A DNA stretch of 27,018 nt, from the NCBI GenBank assembly GCA_005772945.1, contig SXIE01000390.1, positions 1 through 27,018 on the forward strand, written 5' to 3'. Shown here piece after piece: positions 10,301 through 18,461 of this stretch (position 1 is the stretch's first letter; the number at the start of each line of letters is the position of its first letter). The translations under genes and the position numbers were made by a program. The notes under the pieces are model-generated. The model made no database searches, had not been told where the DNA came from, and worked only from the letters and a program-made list of their open reading frames with translations. The DNA comes from Pseudomonadota bacterium. Its GTDB lineage: Bacteria > Myxococcota > UBA9042 > PHBI01.

Positions 10301-13300
10301 TCCCCTCGCCGCTCGGCGTCCCGAGCGCGCGCACCGTGTACGCGCCCTGGGCGTCGGGCACGAGCAGCTGGTAGGGCGCCTCCTTATAAGCCTCGAGATA
10401 CGCCAGCAGCAGCGGCCAACCGGTCTGGCCGTAGTTCTTCCACCCCACGCGCGCGATGAGCCCGCGCGTCTCGCCGAGCGGATCGACGCGCTGCCACGTC
10501 GTCGGGCCGGTGCGGCGCCACATCGTCGGGATCTGCATCGACCCTTGCGTGTCGCGCCAGCGCGATCCGACGAGCCAAGACCCGGTGGGCGTGCCGTCGT
10601 TGACGAACGCCTGCGGCCCTTCCAGCGTGACCCTGCGGATCCCGAACCCGGCCGTCGCATCCTGCACCAGCACGACGTGCGTCTTGGCGTCGCCCGAGAT
10701 CCCGATCGCGTAGTCGTCGCCGCTGAACGACACGCTCGGGCCCGTCTCCCCCCAACGCCATCCACTGTAGGTGGTGTCGACCGCGAGGTCCTTGTCGACG
10801 TCCGCGAGCCGCGCCCAGCCGCGCGCCGGATCGCCCGTGTACATCCAGGTCTCGGCCGTCCCGCGCGAGAACTGCTCGGCCCAGACCTGCGCGGCGACCG
10901 TCAGCCGCGACGCGCGCCCGTACGTCGTCCCCTCGCGCGACCGCAGCTCCGCATGCACGAGCCCCGCGGGCATCGACACGCTGCTCACGACGAAGCCATT
11001 GGCGCCCCGCGTCCACTGGTACGGTCGGGCGTACCGATTTCCCTTTTCATCGAAATAGCCGAGCAGGCCGAAGACGGACTGGCGATCCGGGCTCACGGCC
11101 CCGATCTCGGCGCCGGTCGAGCCCACCGTCCCGGGCGCGAGCGCGAGGTAATCGGACTGCCACGCGCCGCTCTCGAGCGGTGTCCAGAGCGATAGGACGT
11201 ACCCCTCGGCGGTGTCCGAATGGCCGTAGAGCGTGCCGTTCATCTCCCCATAGATGCTGCCGGCGCTCACCATCGCGTCGAAGGGCAGCAGCTCCTCGGG
11301 CAGGGGAGCCTCGGTGCGCGCCGCGAGATAGACGCTGCTCTCGTCGCGATTGCGGTCTTGCGCGTCGCGCTGCGTGAAGTACGCGCCGCACGCCTCATCC
11401 TGCGGCGCCATGAAGCTCTGCCCCATCTCGGCGCCCGAACCGGGGAAGTAGACGGAGCGCCACGCGACACCGTCGGGCAGCGCGAGCGCGCGCACCGCCG
11501 TGTCGTAGCCGCCGGCCCGGGGTGTGAGCGTCCACTCCTCGGCGCGCGAACCTTGGGTCGTCGGGTCCGGAGCGTAATACGCCACGCCGATCCGGCTGGT
11601 GCCGCGCAGCGTCACGACCCCGTTGATGCCCATGCCCGGGCGCTGCGTGCCCACCAGCTCCTGGAGCTTCACCACGCCCGCATCCTCGAAGGCGAGCCCC
11701 AGCCGCTGCGTGCCGTCGTCACCTGGCCACACGGCCACGAGCACATCCAACATCGGCACGACGCTGTACACGTCGAACCACCAGTAGTCGGGCGAGGTCC
11801 CGAGCGGCAGCTCGAACGCGCGCGGCACCCAGCTGCCCGCCTCACGGTGAAACGCCGAGACGCGCGACCTGTAGTGGCCGCCGGGCTCCGTGTAGTAGTT
11901 CGTGACCAGCACCCACTTCTCGTGGGCCGAGCGCAACTCCATGCCGCTCGCGCCGTCCGCCAGCGGCAGCTCGTTCGCGTGCAGCGCCTCGTTGGCGTCG
12001 AACGTGAGATCGACGACGCGGCGGCCTTCCCACCAATAGGTCGTGTCGTCGTCCCACTGGAATGCCAGGGCCCGCCCGTCCGGCTGAAGATTGTAGATGT
12101 CGTAATGCACGCTCGGAGAGCCTTGCTCCAAGGTGACCGCCTCATAGCCGTCCCCGGAGTCCTGCCACCACACCGGGGACCAGATTCCCCGGGCGGAAAG
12201 GTAACAGTGGCCCCACGCGCGACCACCGACCATGTGCCACGCGCTGCAGCGCGTGCTCTGATCGAGGCTCGGAAGGCGCCTGACACTCCACGCTCCGGCC
12301 GCGAACGTCATGACATCGACGACCGACCTCTCCTCGCCGCTCGCGCTCTGGCCGTAGGTCGCCACCAGCAGCGCTCCGGTCACCGGGTCCGCCGCGTTGA
12401 CATTCATCCGCGATCCCGCGACCCAGTCCGCCGGCTTGGGGACGCGATCGAACGACCAGGTGCCGTCGGTCTTGCGGTGCGCCAGGTAATAGTCGCTCGC
12501 GACCTCCGCCCGCATCATCTTCGTCTTCGTCTCGACCGCCCCGCCCGCCCACGAACGCACGAGCAGCGTGTCGTCGCTGATCTTGAACTCGACGCCCGAG
12601 TACGGGTTCGTGCCCGGCACGGGGATGCGCCGCTCCTCCCACGCCGCTCCGACCTTGACCCACTCGAGCGCCTCGTAGTTGCCGCCCTCCGCGTCGTCGT
12701 TGGTCGTACCGATGATGGTCCCGTCCGCCAGGCACGTCGAGAACCAGTGGTCGACCGGCCGCGGCGCCGACGTCGGCAGCGAATAGCTGGTGTCGGTCAG
12801 GTACGTGCACTGCAAGCCCGCGCCCACGAGGTCCGCGCGCAGCCGGATCGTCGGATGGAGCGCCGGATCCACCGTGACCGGCAGCGCGCCCGACGGGTCG
12901 GCCACAAGCCCTTCAGCGATCGTCTCGCCGCTCGCGCCATCGAGCACGCTGAACGTCGCGCTCGCGCCTGCCTGGCTGATGGTCGCCTTGGCGATGAAGC
13001 GGCCCCAGTCGACGATCTGCCCGACCGCCGCGGCCGGGATCACCGGCGAGAGGTAGCTGCCCTCGGTCCGCCCGAAGTCACCGCGCACGATGATCGCGCC
13101 CGCCGCGTCCACCTGCGTATTGTCGAAGACGCCGGCCTCGAAGTCCGCCACCGAGTCCTGCGCGAACGTGGCCGTCGCCGGCGCCGCCATCGCCGCGTTC
13201 CACGTGACGCGCAGCGCGCGTACGCCGGGGGCGGCCTCGCCCTCCAGCGCATTCGGGTGGTAGTCGAATTCACCGGAGCCGTCATCGGACGCCACCACCG

Positions 13301-16300
13301 CGCCCGCCGGCGGCGTCGAGAGCGAGCCCCACACGAACGGGACGTCCGCCGGGAAGTAGTCCTCGAGGACGACGCCGTCGGCCGGCCAGGGCCCGACGTT
13401 GTTATAAGCGACGTCGAAACGCACGCGCTCGCCCGCCGTAAAAGGCCCGTCGTGGTCGATGCCCTGAGCCGTTTTTATCACCATCGGATCGGCGCGATAG
13501 ACCGTCGTGCCGCACGTATCGCTGTTGTTGGTGGTGATCTTCTCGACCTCGTCCTGGGCCGTGTGATCGAAGCGATAGGCCAGCGCGACCGCCGCCGTCT
13601 GGGTCACGGGGGTATGGCTCGCGACCTCCGCGCGCACCGTCCCGCCGATCGTGATGGTCGCCGTGGCCCCGGCCGGCAAACCGACGCGACGGAAATAGCG
13701 ATTCGTCGCGCTCGCCGGATTATCGGTCATCAGACCGAGATAAAAATCGGATCCGTCCTTTTGCCAGCCGAGTGGCTCGGTGATCGGTGCGCCCGCCGCA
13801 TCCAGCAGCTGGATCGGCGCCCCGCTCGCCGAGGTCACCTGCACCACCCGACTGTCGTCGTCGAGCTTCGCGAACCACGCCGGCACCCCATGCGTCACCT
13901 TCACGCCGTAGGCCGTCACGGTGCCGTTGTTCTTCACCTGCAAGACAAGTCTCGCGGCCGCGGACGGCGCGGTCCCCGGGAAGGCGCCGCTCGGCGTGCA
14001 CACCGCCGTCAAAGCCACGTCCACCCCCGGCGTCTGCGTGTCGACCGTGCTCTCGTTGTTGCCCGGCTGATCGTCCGCGGGCGGGTTCGGCCCGATCGGA
14101 TGCACACGCGCCAAATTGAGGATGTGCGCGCCGGGTTGCGGCGTCAGGCGCGTCGACGGCGTCACGAGCGACACGTCGACATAAATCGAATAAGGGCCGC
14201 CATCCCCGGGCAGGCTCGTGCGCGTATAAGCGATCCAATGAACCGGACTGGTGCCCACCGCGCTGCGCCAGCCGTTGTCGGTCGGCGCCGCCGGATTGAA
14301 CACCGGCTCGGCCTCCTTCAGCGACGCCGCGTTGTAGTAGATGGCCTCGCCGCTGCCCGCGCTGGTCCCGACGAACGTCACGTCCGCCGCGCCGTCGGCC
14401 ACCGGTCCGTCGAAGAGCTTGTCGACGATCGCGACCGGGCCCGACGCCTGGCGGCTCTGGTTTCCATAGCGGATGCGATAGGTGATCGTCTGCCCCGGCT
14501 GCGCGAAGCTAGGTCCGGTCTTTATCACATAAGGATCGGGCAGCGGCGTGCGCACCGCGACCGACGCATCATTGGTATAGACCGCGTCCTCGCCCGAGGT
14601 CGTCGCGCCATGCGCCGCGACCGTCAGCGTCGTCGCCGGGGCCGTCCCCGCATCGACCTTCGCCCGCAGCGTGAACGCGACGTCGCCCGAATGCCCTGCG
14701 AGCAGCCCCGCGGCCTCCCCGGACTTGGTCGGCGCGCTCGCGCCCGACCAGCTCAGCGTCCGCCCGTTCGCGCTCACCGTCGGCTGCCCGAGCGTCCAGC
14801 CGGGCGTCGTCACGAGCGTCGTCCCGGCCTCGTAGGTCAGGCCGGCCGGCAGCGTCAGCTGGAGGCTCGTCGCCTCGGCCGTGTTCGCGCCCTCGTTCGA
14901 CACGATGAACGTGTAGGTCACGACCTCGCCCGCGACCGGCGCCGGCTGATCGACCCCGAGCCGCACGAAGAGGTCCGCGTTCTCGACCCACACGCGGCAC
15001 GTCGTGAACACGTTGACATCGAGCGCATGCGTCTCGTCGGTGGCCCGCCCGAGCCCCGAGATGTCGAGCCACGTGCCAGAGACCGCCTGATCGTCGACCT
15101 TCACGGACGCAGCGATGGTGCCGCCCTCCATGCTGAGGAGCGCCGGCGCGACGCCTGCGCTGGCCGTGAGCACCGCCCCGATGTCCCAGCCGACCTGCGG
15201 CCCGACGACGCTCGGCGCGACCGTCAGGTTCCCGTAATGCGCCAGCGCGACCGCGTTGAACCCATGCGTCGACGACACGAACGCGACCCCGCCGGGCAGC
15301 GTGTCGGTCAGCTTGACCTGGTAGTCGGGGTTGGTCGAGTTGTTGATATATGCGAGCGTATAAACAAACGTGGACCCGGCCGACACGACCTCGGGACAGC
15401 TGCGGCGCACCTCCAGCGATGGGTCATACGAGATGATCGTCGCGGCCTCGTTCGAGATCGCCGCGAGCAGCTCCTTCGACAGGATCGCCGCCTCGTTCCG
15501 CACGACCGTGCCTGCGAAGAGATCCGCGTCGATGGCGACCGAGTACGCGAGCGTGCTCGGGTTCCCGATCGGCAGCTGCGCCGGCGCGATCGCGGCGTCG
15601 TCGACCAGAAATGCGACCCACCGTGGTGCCGCCATCGAGCCCGGCGGCCCGAAGCGTCCGCCGCCCAGCGGCTCGCCCGGCTGGAAGTGCGCGCGCACCA
15701 GCGCGTCGCTCAGCACCACGCTCGAATCGCGCAGCGAGCTCGGCAAGATCGGCGTCGTCTTGTCCGAGAACCACACCGTCCCGCCGTGCGGCACGGCGTC
15801 TGCCGCCACGAACGTCGTCCCCGTTGGAAGCCGATCGACGATCCACGTCCCGGTCGAGACGGCGTCGCCGATGTTCACATAGGACAGCGCGTAGACGAGC
15901 GTCGACGCGGGCGCCGCCACGCCGAGATCGACCCGCTTGGACACCTGCAGATAGGGATCGCCGACGGCCGTCACCGAAGCGCCCGTGGTCGTCTCGATCG
16001 GGCCGCACACGTCGTCGCGCGCGGCGGCACGCGCGGTCAGCCCAAACGACGTTCCGCTCACGTACCCGCGCGGGATGTTCACCGTCACGCCGATCGTCCG
16101 CGTGTCCAGCGGCGCCACCGACGGGTAGCGCACGACCAGCGCCGCCGGCAGCCCCGCGTAGTCGATCGCGCCGCCTGGTGCGCTCACGCTGACGAACGGC
16201 AGCGGCGTGTCGACCCCGCCGAACGCCCCTCGCGGCATCGCGATCGTCACGACCGTGTCCAGCGCGGTGTCGGTCTCGACGCCGCCGGATTGCTGGTTCC

Positions 16301-18461
16301 GCACGTAGATCGTGTACGTCACGTTGCCCGATCCGAGCAGCTGCGTCGTCGAGGGCGCGGCCTGCATGAACTCGAAGCTCGGCACGACCGGCTTCACGGC
16401 GACCGACTCGTCATCGGCCAAGGCCCACGTGCTGATGTTCGGTATATCGCGCGGGTTCGTCTCGCCGACGAAGGTATATTGATAAGTTTGAAACAGGCCC
16501 CTGTTCGTGATCAGCGCCGGCGGACAGCCGTTCGTCGCTTGCTTGACGGTGACCGTCATCTCGGCCGTCACGTCGCTGGGCACCCCGGCCGTCGGGAAGT
16601 AGCGCGAGGCGAGCTTGGTCACCCGGAAGGCGACCCACTTCACATCCGCTAGAATCGCTGGCGCGACGCTTGTCCATCCCCCTGAGAGGACGCCGCTCGC
16701 GACGTTGGCGTCGGGCGGGTCGTCCGGGTCGTTGGCGGCGCCGCCCGTGTGGTAGTAGACCGTGCCGACGCCGGGCGGAAGGTAGAGGGAGTTGAAGAGC
16801 GTGCCGGTCGGAACCTTGTCGACCATGAGGGTATTGTCGAGGCCCGAAGCGCCGCCGTTGCTCGCATAAAGCAGGAAGGTGATCGGGTCGCCATATCCGA
16901 CCGAGCTATAAGGATTGTCTTCGGTACCGGCGCGAATCGAGGCCGAACCGCGGATCTTGTCGCCCTTGGCGTAGCGCCCGCCCGGGTCGTTGGGGATGCC
17001 GATGAGCACCTCGGCGTGGGCGCTCGCGGTCTGCGGGTTGTAGCCACTCTTGGCCGTGACGGTGTTCTCGATCTTGTGCGCGGCCGGCAGCGGGCCGCCG
17101 TGCGCGGTGTCGGCTTTGAGCTGCAGCGAGTAGCTCAGGTTGCGCGAGGCCCCCACGTCGAGCGTGCCGAGGTCCCAATAAATCGACTTGGCCGGAATGG
17201 CGATGCCGTGAACGATCGGGGCCGGGCCGGTGCCGTCATAAAAACGACCTTGGTCGCTGATGACGAAGGCGCCGGTGAAGACGGGCTGGCTCGGTGTGCC
17301 CTCCTTGGGAAGAACGAGATCGCTCACGTCGTCGATGACGACGGTCTTGAAGTAGGCCTCGGTGCACGAGGCGGGCACGCTCAGGAAGTTGCCGACCTGC
17401 AGCGCGTAGCCGAGGGTCGTGCCCGCGATGGCGTAATTGGCGTCGAGGATCGGGTAGGTGCCGACCGGGTTCTTGCGCATATACGGCGACGCGGCCGAGA
17501 GAATGGTGGTGTGCGCGCTCGCCGAGACCCCCGCCAGCGCCAGCTCCGAGTTGGCCGCCTTGGCGCCGCCGGTGAAGTCATAGGCCGCCGTGTGGACGGC
17601 GCCGTGCGGGGCCGCGGCCGTGAACGACACGACGAACGTGTTGCCGGCGTTGACGGCGCCGAGCCGCCACACGACCGAGTTGGCCAGCACCGGGACGCCA
17701 TCGATCGTGGCCGCGGCCGCCTGCAGGAAGCCGCCGTTGCTGGCCCCCTGGAACGTCAGCGCGACCGTCTGGCCCGTCGTCGCATCGACGACCGCGGGCG
17801 GCATCGGCGCGTAGACCACCAGGCTCTGCGCGTTCACCAGCGAGACGGCGACGCGCACCTTGACCGCGATCGACGCGGCCGAGCACACCGCGCTCGGGGA
17901 CTCGACCGTCATGCGCACCAGCGACTGCGGCGTCCACGTCGCGCGCAAAGCTTGCACGGTCGGTCGCAGGCGGATCTCGTCGGGCCCGTTCATCACGACG
18001 CGCTCTTTGAGGCGCACCAGGACGCGTCCCGACGCGAGCGCCGTCGGCACGCCCGTCAGCGTCGCCATCCCCTTCCACGCGGAATCGTCCGACGCCACGA
18101 GCGCAAAAGGCCCGTAGGTCGTGCCGTTGCTCCCGAGGAAACGAACCTCGAGATCCTCGGCGCGCGACGCCGTATAATCCAAATAAACGCGACCCCACCC
18201 GGAATAAGAAGCGGGTGCGATCGGCAGCGTCGCGAACTGCCCCACGCTCTTATCGACGGCCAGCGCGACGAGCTGTCCGACCTCGTCCTGCTTGACGTCG
18301 TACGTCTCCGGGACGTTGGCGATGCCGACCTTGTCCTGGAAGGAGTCCGTATAGGTTCCGGCGTTCTGGTCGGTCTGAGGCGCCGCCCGTGCAGCGGACA
18401 CGAGAGCCAGCGACGACACCCACGACGCAACGGCCAATCGCACGCATGAACGTGTATCCAT
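4371..18461 (-). CDS. Giant multidomain surface protein (DUF11/MopE/HAF/HYR/TSP3), 4,696 aa
   Basis: A 4,696-aa exported protein, probably a surface-anchored fibre or adhesin. The start (MDTRSCVRLAVASWVSS) is chosen for its signal peptide (cleavage near ARA-AP, about residue 27) and a GGAGG site 4 nt upstream; the frame is open 13 codons further. Approximate order: beta-module (30-190); about ten DUF11-type repeats (190-1765); a second copy of the N-terminal module (1766-1885), interrupted by a propeller-like block (1886-2923) and resumed at TLDSWQVLYRG; five more DUF11 repeats (2987-3598); Cys-rich units and two MopE-like motifs (CDGADDDCD and CNGADDDCD; 3600-3857); a HAF-repeat propeller (3859-4245); three or four HYR domains (4255-4605); a thrombospondin type-3 calcium motif (about 4608-4650); and a GSGGC tail with a hydrophobic helix and Arg-rich end (4657-4696). 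DUF11 and HYR modules are known from extracellular adhesive proteins, which supports the location. Partner and ligand are unknown. Confidence 0.92.
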   Translation of the reverse strand: MDTRSCVRLAVASWVSSLALVSAARAAPQTDQNAGTYTDSFQDKVGIANVPETYDVKQDEVGQLVALAVDKSVGQFATLPIAPASYSGWGRVYLDYTASRAEDLEVRFLGSNGTTYGPFALVASDDSAWKGMATLTGVPTALASGRVLVRLKERVVMNGPDEIRLRPTVQALRATWTPQSLVRMTVESPSAVCSAASIAVKVRVAVSLVNAQSLVVYAPMPPAVVDATTGQTVALTFQGASNGGFLQAAAATIDGVPVLANSVVWRLGAVNAGNTFVVSFTAAAPHGAVHTAAYDFTGGAKAANSELALAGVSASAHTTILSAASPYMRKNPVGTYPILDANYAIAGTTLGYALQVGNFLSVPASCTEAYFKTVVIDDVSDLVLPKEGTPSQPVFTGAFVISDQGRFYDGTGPAPIVHGIAIPAKSIYWDLGTLDVGASRNLSYSLQLKADTAHGGPLPAAHKIENTVTAKSGYNPQTASAHAEVLIGIPNDPGGRYAKGDKIRGSASIRAGTEDNPYSSVGYGDPITFLLYASNGGASGLDNTLMVDKVPTGTLFNSLYLPPGVGTVYYHTGGAANDPDDPPDANVASGVLSGGWTSVAPAILADVKWVAFRVTKLASRYFPTAGVPSDVTAEMTVTVKQATNGCPPALITNRGLFQTYQYTFVGETNPRDIPNISTWALADDESVAVKPVVPSFEFMQAAPSTTQLLGSGNVTYTIYVRNQQSGGVETDTALDTVVTIAMPRGAFGGVDTPLPFVSVSAPGGAIDYAGLPAALVVRYPSVAPLDTRTIGVTVNIPRGYVSGTSFGLTARAAARDDVCGPIETTTGASVTAVGDPYLQVSKRVDLGVAAPASTLVYALSYVNIGDAVSTGTWIVDRLPTGTTFVAADAVPHGGTVWFSDKTTPILPSSLRDSSVVLSDALVRAHFQPGEPLGGGRFGPPGSMAAPRWVAFLVDDAAIAPAQLPIGNPSTLAYSVAIDADLFAGTVVRNEAAILSKELLAAISNEAATIISYDPSLEVRRSCPEVVSAGSTFVYTLAYINNSTNPDYQVKLTDTLPGGVAFVSSTHGFNAVALAHYGNLTVAPSVVGPQVGWDIGAVLTASAGVAPALLSMEGGTIAASVKVDDQAVSGTWLDISGLGRATDETHALDVNVFTTCRVWVENADLFVRLGVDQPAPVAGEVVTYTFIVSNEGANTAEATSLQLTLPAGLTYEAGTTLVTTPGWTLGQPTVSANGRTLSWSGASAPTKSGEAAGLLAGHSGDVAFTLRAKVDAGTAPATTLTVAAHGATTSGEDAVYTNDASVAVRTPLPDPYVIKTGPSFAQPGQTITYRIRYGNQSRQASGPVAIVDKLFDGPVADGAADVTFVGTSAGSGEAIYYNAASLKEAEPVFNPAAPTDNGWRSAVGTSPVHWIAYTRTSLPGDGGPYSIYVDVSLVTPSTRLTPQPGAHILNLARVHPIGPNPPADDQPGNNESTVDTQTPGVDVALTAVCTPSGAFPGTAPSAAARLVLQVKNNGTVTAYGVKVTHGVPAWFAKLDDDSRVVQVTSASGAPIQLLDAAGAPITEPLGWQKDGSDFYLGLMTDNPASATNRYFRRVGLPAGATATITIGGTVRAEVASHTPVTQTAAVALAYRFDHTAQDEVEKITTNNSDTCGTTVYRADPMVIKTAQGIDHDGPFTAGERVRFDVAYNNVGPWPADGVVLEDYFPADVPFVWGSLSTPPAGAVVASDDGSGEFDYHPNALEGEAAPGVRALRVTWNAAMAAPATATFAQDSVADFEAGVFDNTQVDAAGAIIVRGDFGRTEGSYLSPVIPAAAVGQIVDWGRFIAKATISQAGASATFSVLDGASGETIAEGLVADPSGALPVTVDPALHPTIRLRADLVGAGLQCTYLTDTSYSLPTSAPRPVDHWFSTCLADGTIIGTTNDDAEGGNYEALEWVKVGAAWEERRIPVPGTNPYSGVEFKISDDTLLVRSWAGGAVETKTKMMRAEVASDYYLAHRKTDGTWSFDRVPKPADWVAGSRMNVNAADPVTGALLVATYGQSASGEERSVVDVMTFAAGAWSVRRLPSLDQSTRCSAWHMVGGRAWGHCYLSARGIWSPVWWQDSGDGYEAVTLEQGSPSVHYDIYNLQPDGRALAFQWDDDTTYWWEGRRVVDLTFDANEALHANELPLADGASGMELRSAHEKWVLVTNYYTEPGGHYRSRVSAFHREAGSWVPRAFELPLGTSPDYWWFDVYSVVPMLDVLVAVWPGDDGTQRLGLAFEDAGVVKLQELVGTQRPGMGINGVVTLRGTSRIGVAYYAPDPTTQGSRAEEWTLTPRAGGYDTAVRALALPDGVAWRSVYFPGSGAEMGQSFMAPQDEACGAYFTQRDAQDRNRDESSVYLAARTEAPLPEELLPFDAMVSAGSIYGEMNGTLYGHSDTAEGYVLSLWTPLESGAWQSDYLALAPGTVGSTGAEIGAVSPDRQSVFGLLGYFDEKGNRYARPYQWTRGANGFVVSSVSMPAGLVHAELRSREGTTYGRASRLTVAAQVWAEQFSRGTAETWMYTGDPARGWARLADVDKDLAVDTTYSGWRWGETGPSVSFSGDDYAIGISGDAKTHVVLVQDATAGFGIRRVTLEGPQAFVNDGTPTGSWLVGSRWRDTQGSMQIPTMWRRTGPTTWQRVDPLGETRGLIARVGWKNYGQTGWPLLLAYLEAYKEAPYQLLVPDAQGAYTVRALGTPSGEGTFTIGGGKLEMTAWPSTYIFDQYNPGGVDVTGFYLGAVGGTWVRPGKMALPMVQLPQPDGSWVAVPLAVPEDAGYEAAVVDFVNFDRTAYGRVLSADGGWQVCAWHLAEGSLTPVFTNLAALGNMPAGSSWNSLEGSKAAGATGSIVAGTWWDGYENAHAFFVVPHEGRFVVVEHAARKSGFITSRTSSYVPFLYGGTPKLWGCNAGGGVTLDSWQVLYRGNTNPSFSYALEVPKICQARISNTATIATASAEITAANNSSTATVDVATTNVRVVLMADKAAAVFGDPIYYEVVVVNDGPAVATGVRATITIPSGDGVSAGSRFQENIGELAAGALWKRQYSTVVSTESAYVPLVANATVATKAIDCEVDDDDASVTTLTGSLPNPFVTVAAPETMVAGSTAVVEVVVANNGNAPARDVGLTVDVPSGYTIVDAQAPADSGIVCTPPAGGTRLVCVIAVVDPSGSPTVSLTVAKSDACDGVGGEFTTSAAIAVAFEADATDDFASDSTRVVPQPGQLELALVPGLGSVEGGQPVTYFAYYRNAGTRALKEAELRLDLPAGATVVPASWTAGGSVQGTTARWALPELAAGATGAVAITVRAGSGVGTLSASSRIAVPDNRGACPAAASAAPVAVTAPGLHVAQAASVGSACGAPIDWTITVTNTGATTQANLVVTETVAAESAYVAGSIKGVGASQAAAPTLVWNVGSLARGESVTLGFQTRPPAPSDVLFTNTARLEVGGALVAASAPTPVRATCEGPIRLTKSWTGACSVDRGAVDVTVVAENAGKTPVATFTIVDPVQAGIVFVSADGGARYDATAGGRTVSQDFVDLLPGQRAMMTYRARVEGVAAGGLYFDAASVAGDPKQGLQPQVSNQVIGVVRACDDGNVCTFDSCEPFAACRHVAQTLEGVADGDCDGADDDCDLTVDEDWVDADTACGLGVCAQNGRLTCPVGAVAPVDTCRALLPQAASDTSCNGADDDCDGGTDENYVGHAVDCGSACLAAATTRCVDAKETFACDVAVADGTLCNDGDACSDASACTKGRCEATRYLACNDGNDCTRDACEPAKGCVFASVPDETACDDDNACTRDDRCAAGVCGGGAIPCADPDACHFDGTCNPATGVCDYDVKPGDIPYPIAMTDLGTLGGKTSQALAVSSAGEVVGVADTATGGRHAILWSATRGTVDLTPGLASPDTARAVGINAAGTIVAVEHVGAETRVVGIDLAFNAHVLTVVADPPNAASPADPIVLGPTASGFIAVSAGGKTTTSTDGVSATAIAAPTNGSAITANAISDDGVVVGHFLAGDGKQHGFWWAVGEDLRDVGAGDVRGVNAHGESTGHLFDASGKRYAFFAATGAAFPVDLGIAGGESWGIAINDQGVVVGEHVTAQGDTHAFVYTAAGGVKDLGALPAGSAAVRFLTQSGIVAGTSTTAFGTTQVVQWSAIGALTAVAAQGAESASVVGLNEAGAMAIAGAAAGTTRAYYWDPTRGSEDLGTFGGAGATPSAIGEDGRIIGAAATATGDLHAFVTAIPETVCIYCPTDDAPPTIVCPIFNRAVECTAGGVAVALGEPSVADACGRPVDVTNDATETYDLGATPVTYVATDSAGNTASCTTTVVIEDTAPPVLTCQATVTAQAPGGQCGAAVTLAPTVVDGCDGADVALIGPSGGLTVTAGPGTTTVTITAVDRAGNQASCQTQVVVADVTPLQIVCDPELTVDAPADVCGYPEAVEAQVTDVCETDLTARSSSEAFPIGVTDVTFEASNARGDTDTCTTKLTVRDVTKPLVDCGVALDALLALPAVFAPAVSDACTATFTVSDARCVRVDADGSATEVVEGCDLVVRDGVAVAVRAMPIFDTAGKAIPPAELAVAWVVTAVDPSGNEATEDCRASVDLADRDGDRDTIPDLVDNCPDTANTNQRDTDLDQIGDACDDAPYQSLQALGSGGCGAGAADVGVGVCVAALGLWIVRGLRRRGGGLSARR
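4374..4493 (-). other. C-terminal sorting signal, MYXO-CTERM-like with one Cys
   Basis: The last 40 residues of the giant protein read GSGGC (Cys4661), a hydrophobic helix of about 19 residues (GVGVCVAALGLWIV) and an Arg-rich end (RGLRRRGG...ARR). This is the three-part layout of MYXO-CTERM and related Cys-containing signals handled by myxosortase-type proteases. The usual second Cys of the Gly-Cys-x-Cys motif is absent. Confidence 0.65.
4970..5695 (-). repeat. HYR domain array in giant protein
   Basis: At least three tandem HYR-type beta-sandwiches (about residues 4255-4497) each have the pattern P.(I/V).C near the start and G.T.VT..A.D..GN...C near the end. Clear examples are GATPVTYVATDSAGNTASC and GTTTVTITAVDRAGNQASC. 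A degenerate fourth unit follows (VTAVDPSGNEATEDC). HYR domains are known in bacterial and animal extracellular adhesive proteins. Confidence 0.75.
5728..6887 (-). repeat. HAF-repeat beta-propeller in giant protein
   Basis: About eight blades (residues 3859-4245) follow the HAF pattern. They open with DLGTLGGKTSQALAVS, a turn of the type N..G.VVG, then a strand ending HAILW, HGFWW or HAFVY, and close with DLGTFGG...DLHAFV. HAF repeats occur in secreted bacterial proteins and are thought to build propeller-like folds. Confidence 0.75.
6890..7665 (-). repeat. Cysteine-rich and MopE metal-binding segment
   Basis: Residues about 3600-3857 carry many cysteines. They include CNDGxxC/CDDGNxC units (CNDGDACSD, CNDGNDCTRDAC, CDDDNACTRDDRC) and two Cys/Asp motifs, GDCDGADDDCDLTVDEDW and SCNGADDDCDGGTDENY, of the putative metal-binding MopE type. 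Disulfide-locked, metal-binding spacers are the likely role. Confidence 0.7.
9693..12806 (-). other. About 1,040-residue propeller-like block inserted in a beta-module
   Basis: Residues 1886-2923 of the giant protein interrupt the second copy of its N-terminal beta-module: TIRLRADLVGAGLQ comes before and TLDSWQVLYRG after. The block has short Trp/Tyr/Gly-rich beta strands repeating every 40-60 residues (for example GRAWGHCYLS, DYWWFDVYSVV, GWRWGETGPSVSF), as expected of one or more beta-propellers. Cys1885 and Cys2924 stand just at the two borders and could clamp the insert by a disulfide. No match to a named family is visible to me. Confidence 0.55.

Noticed and set aside
5394..16652. Very long plus-strand open frames (over 1,800 codons each) opposite the giant gene
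   Set aside because: They are extremely Arg/His/Asp-rich, have no signal peptide or domain, and mirror the reading frame of the giant gene. High GC at the third codon position removes stops from the antisense frame.
13350..18350. Clusters of TAT, TTT and ATA codons in the DUF11 half of the giant gene, possibly foreign DNA
   Set aside because: A rough count of Tyr codons gave a modest TAT excess over the later propeller part, but TAC is common in both. It is not enough to claim transfer without a full codon analysis.
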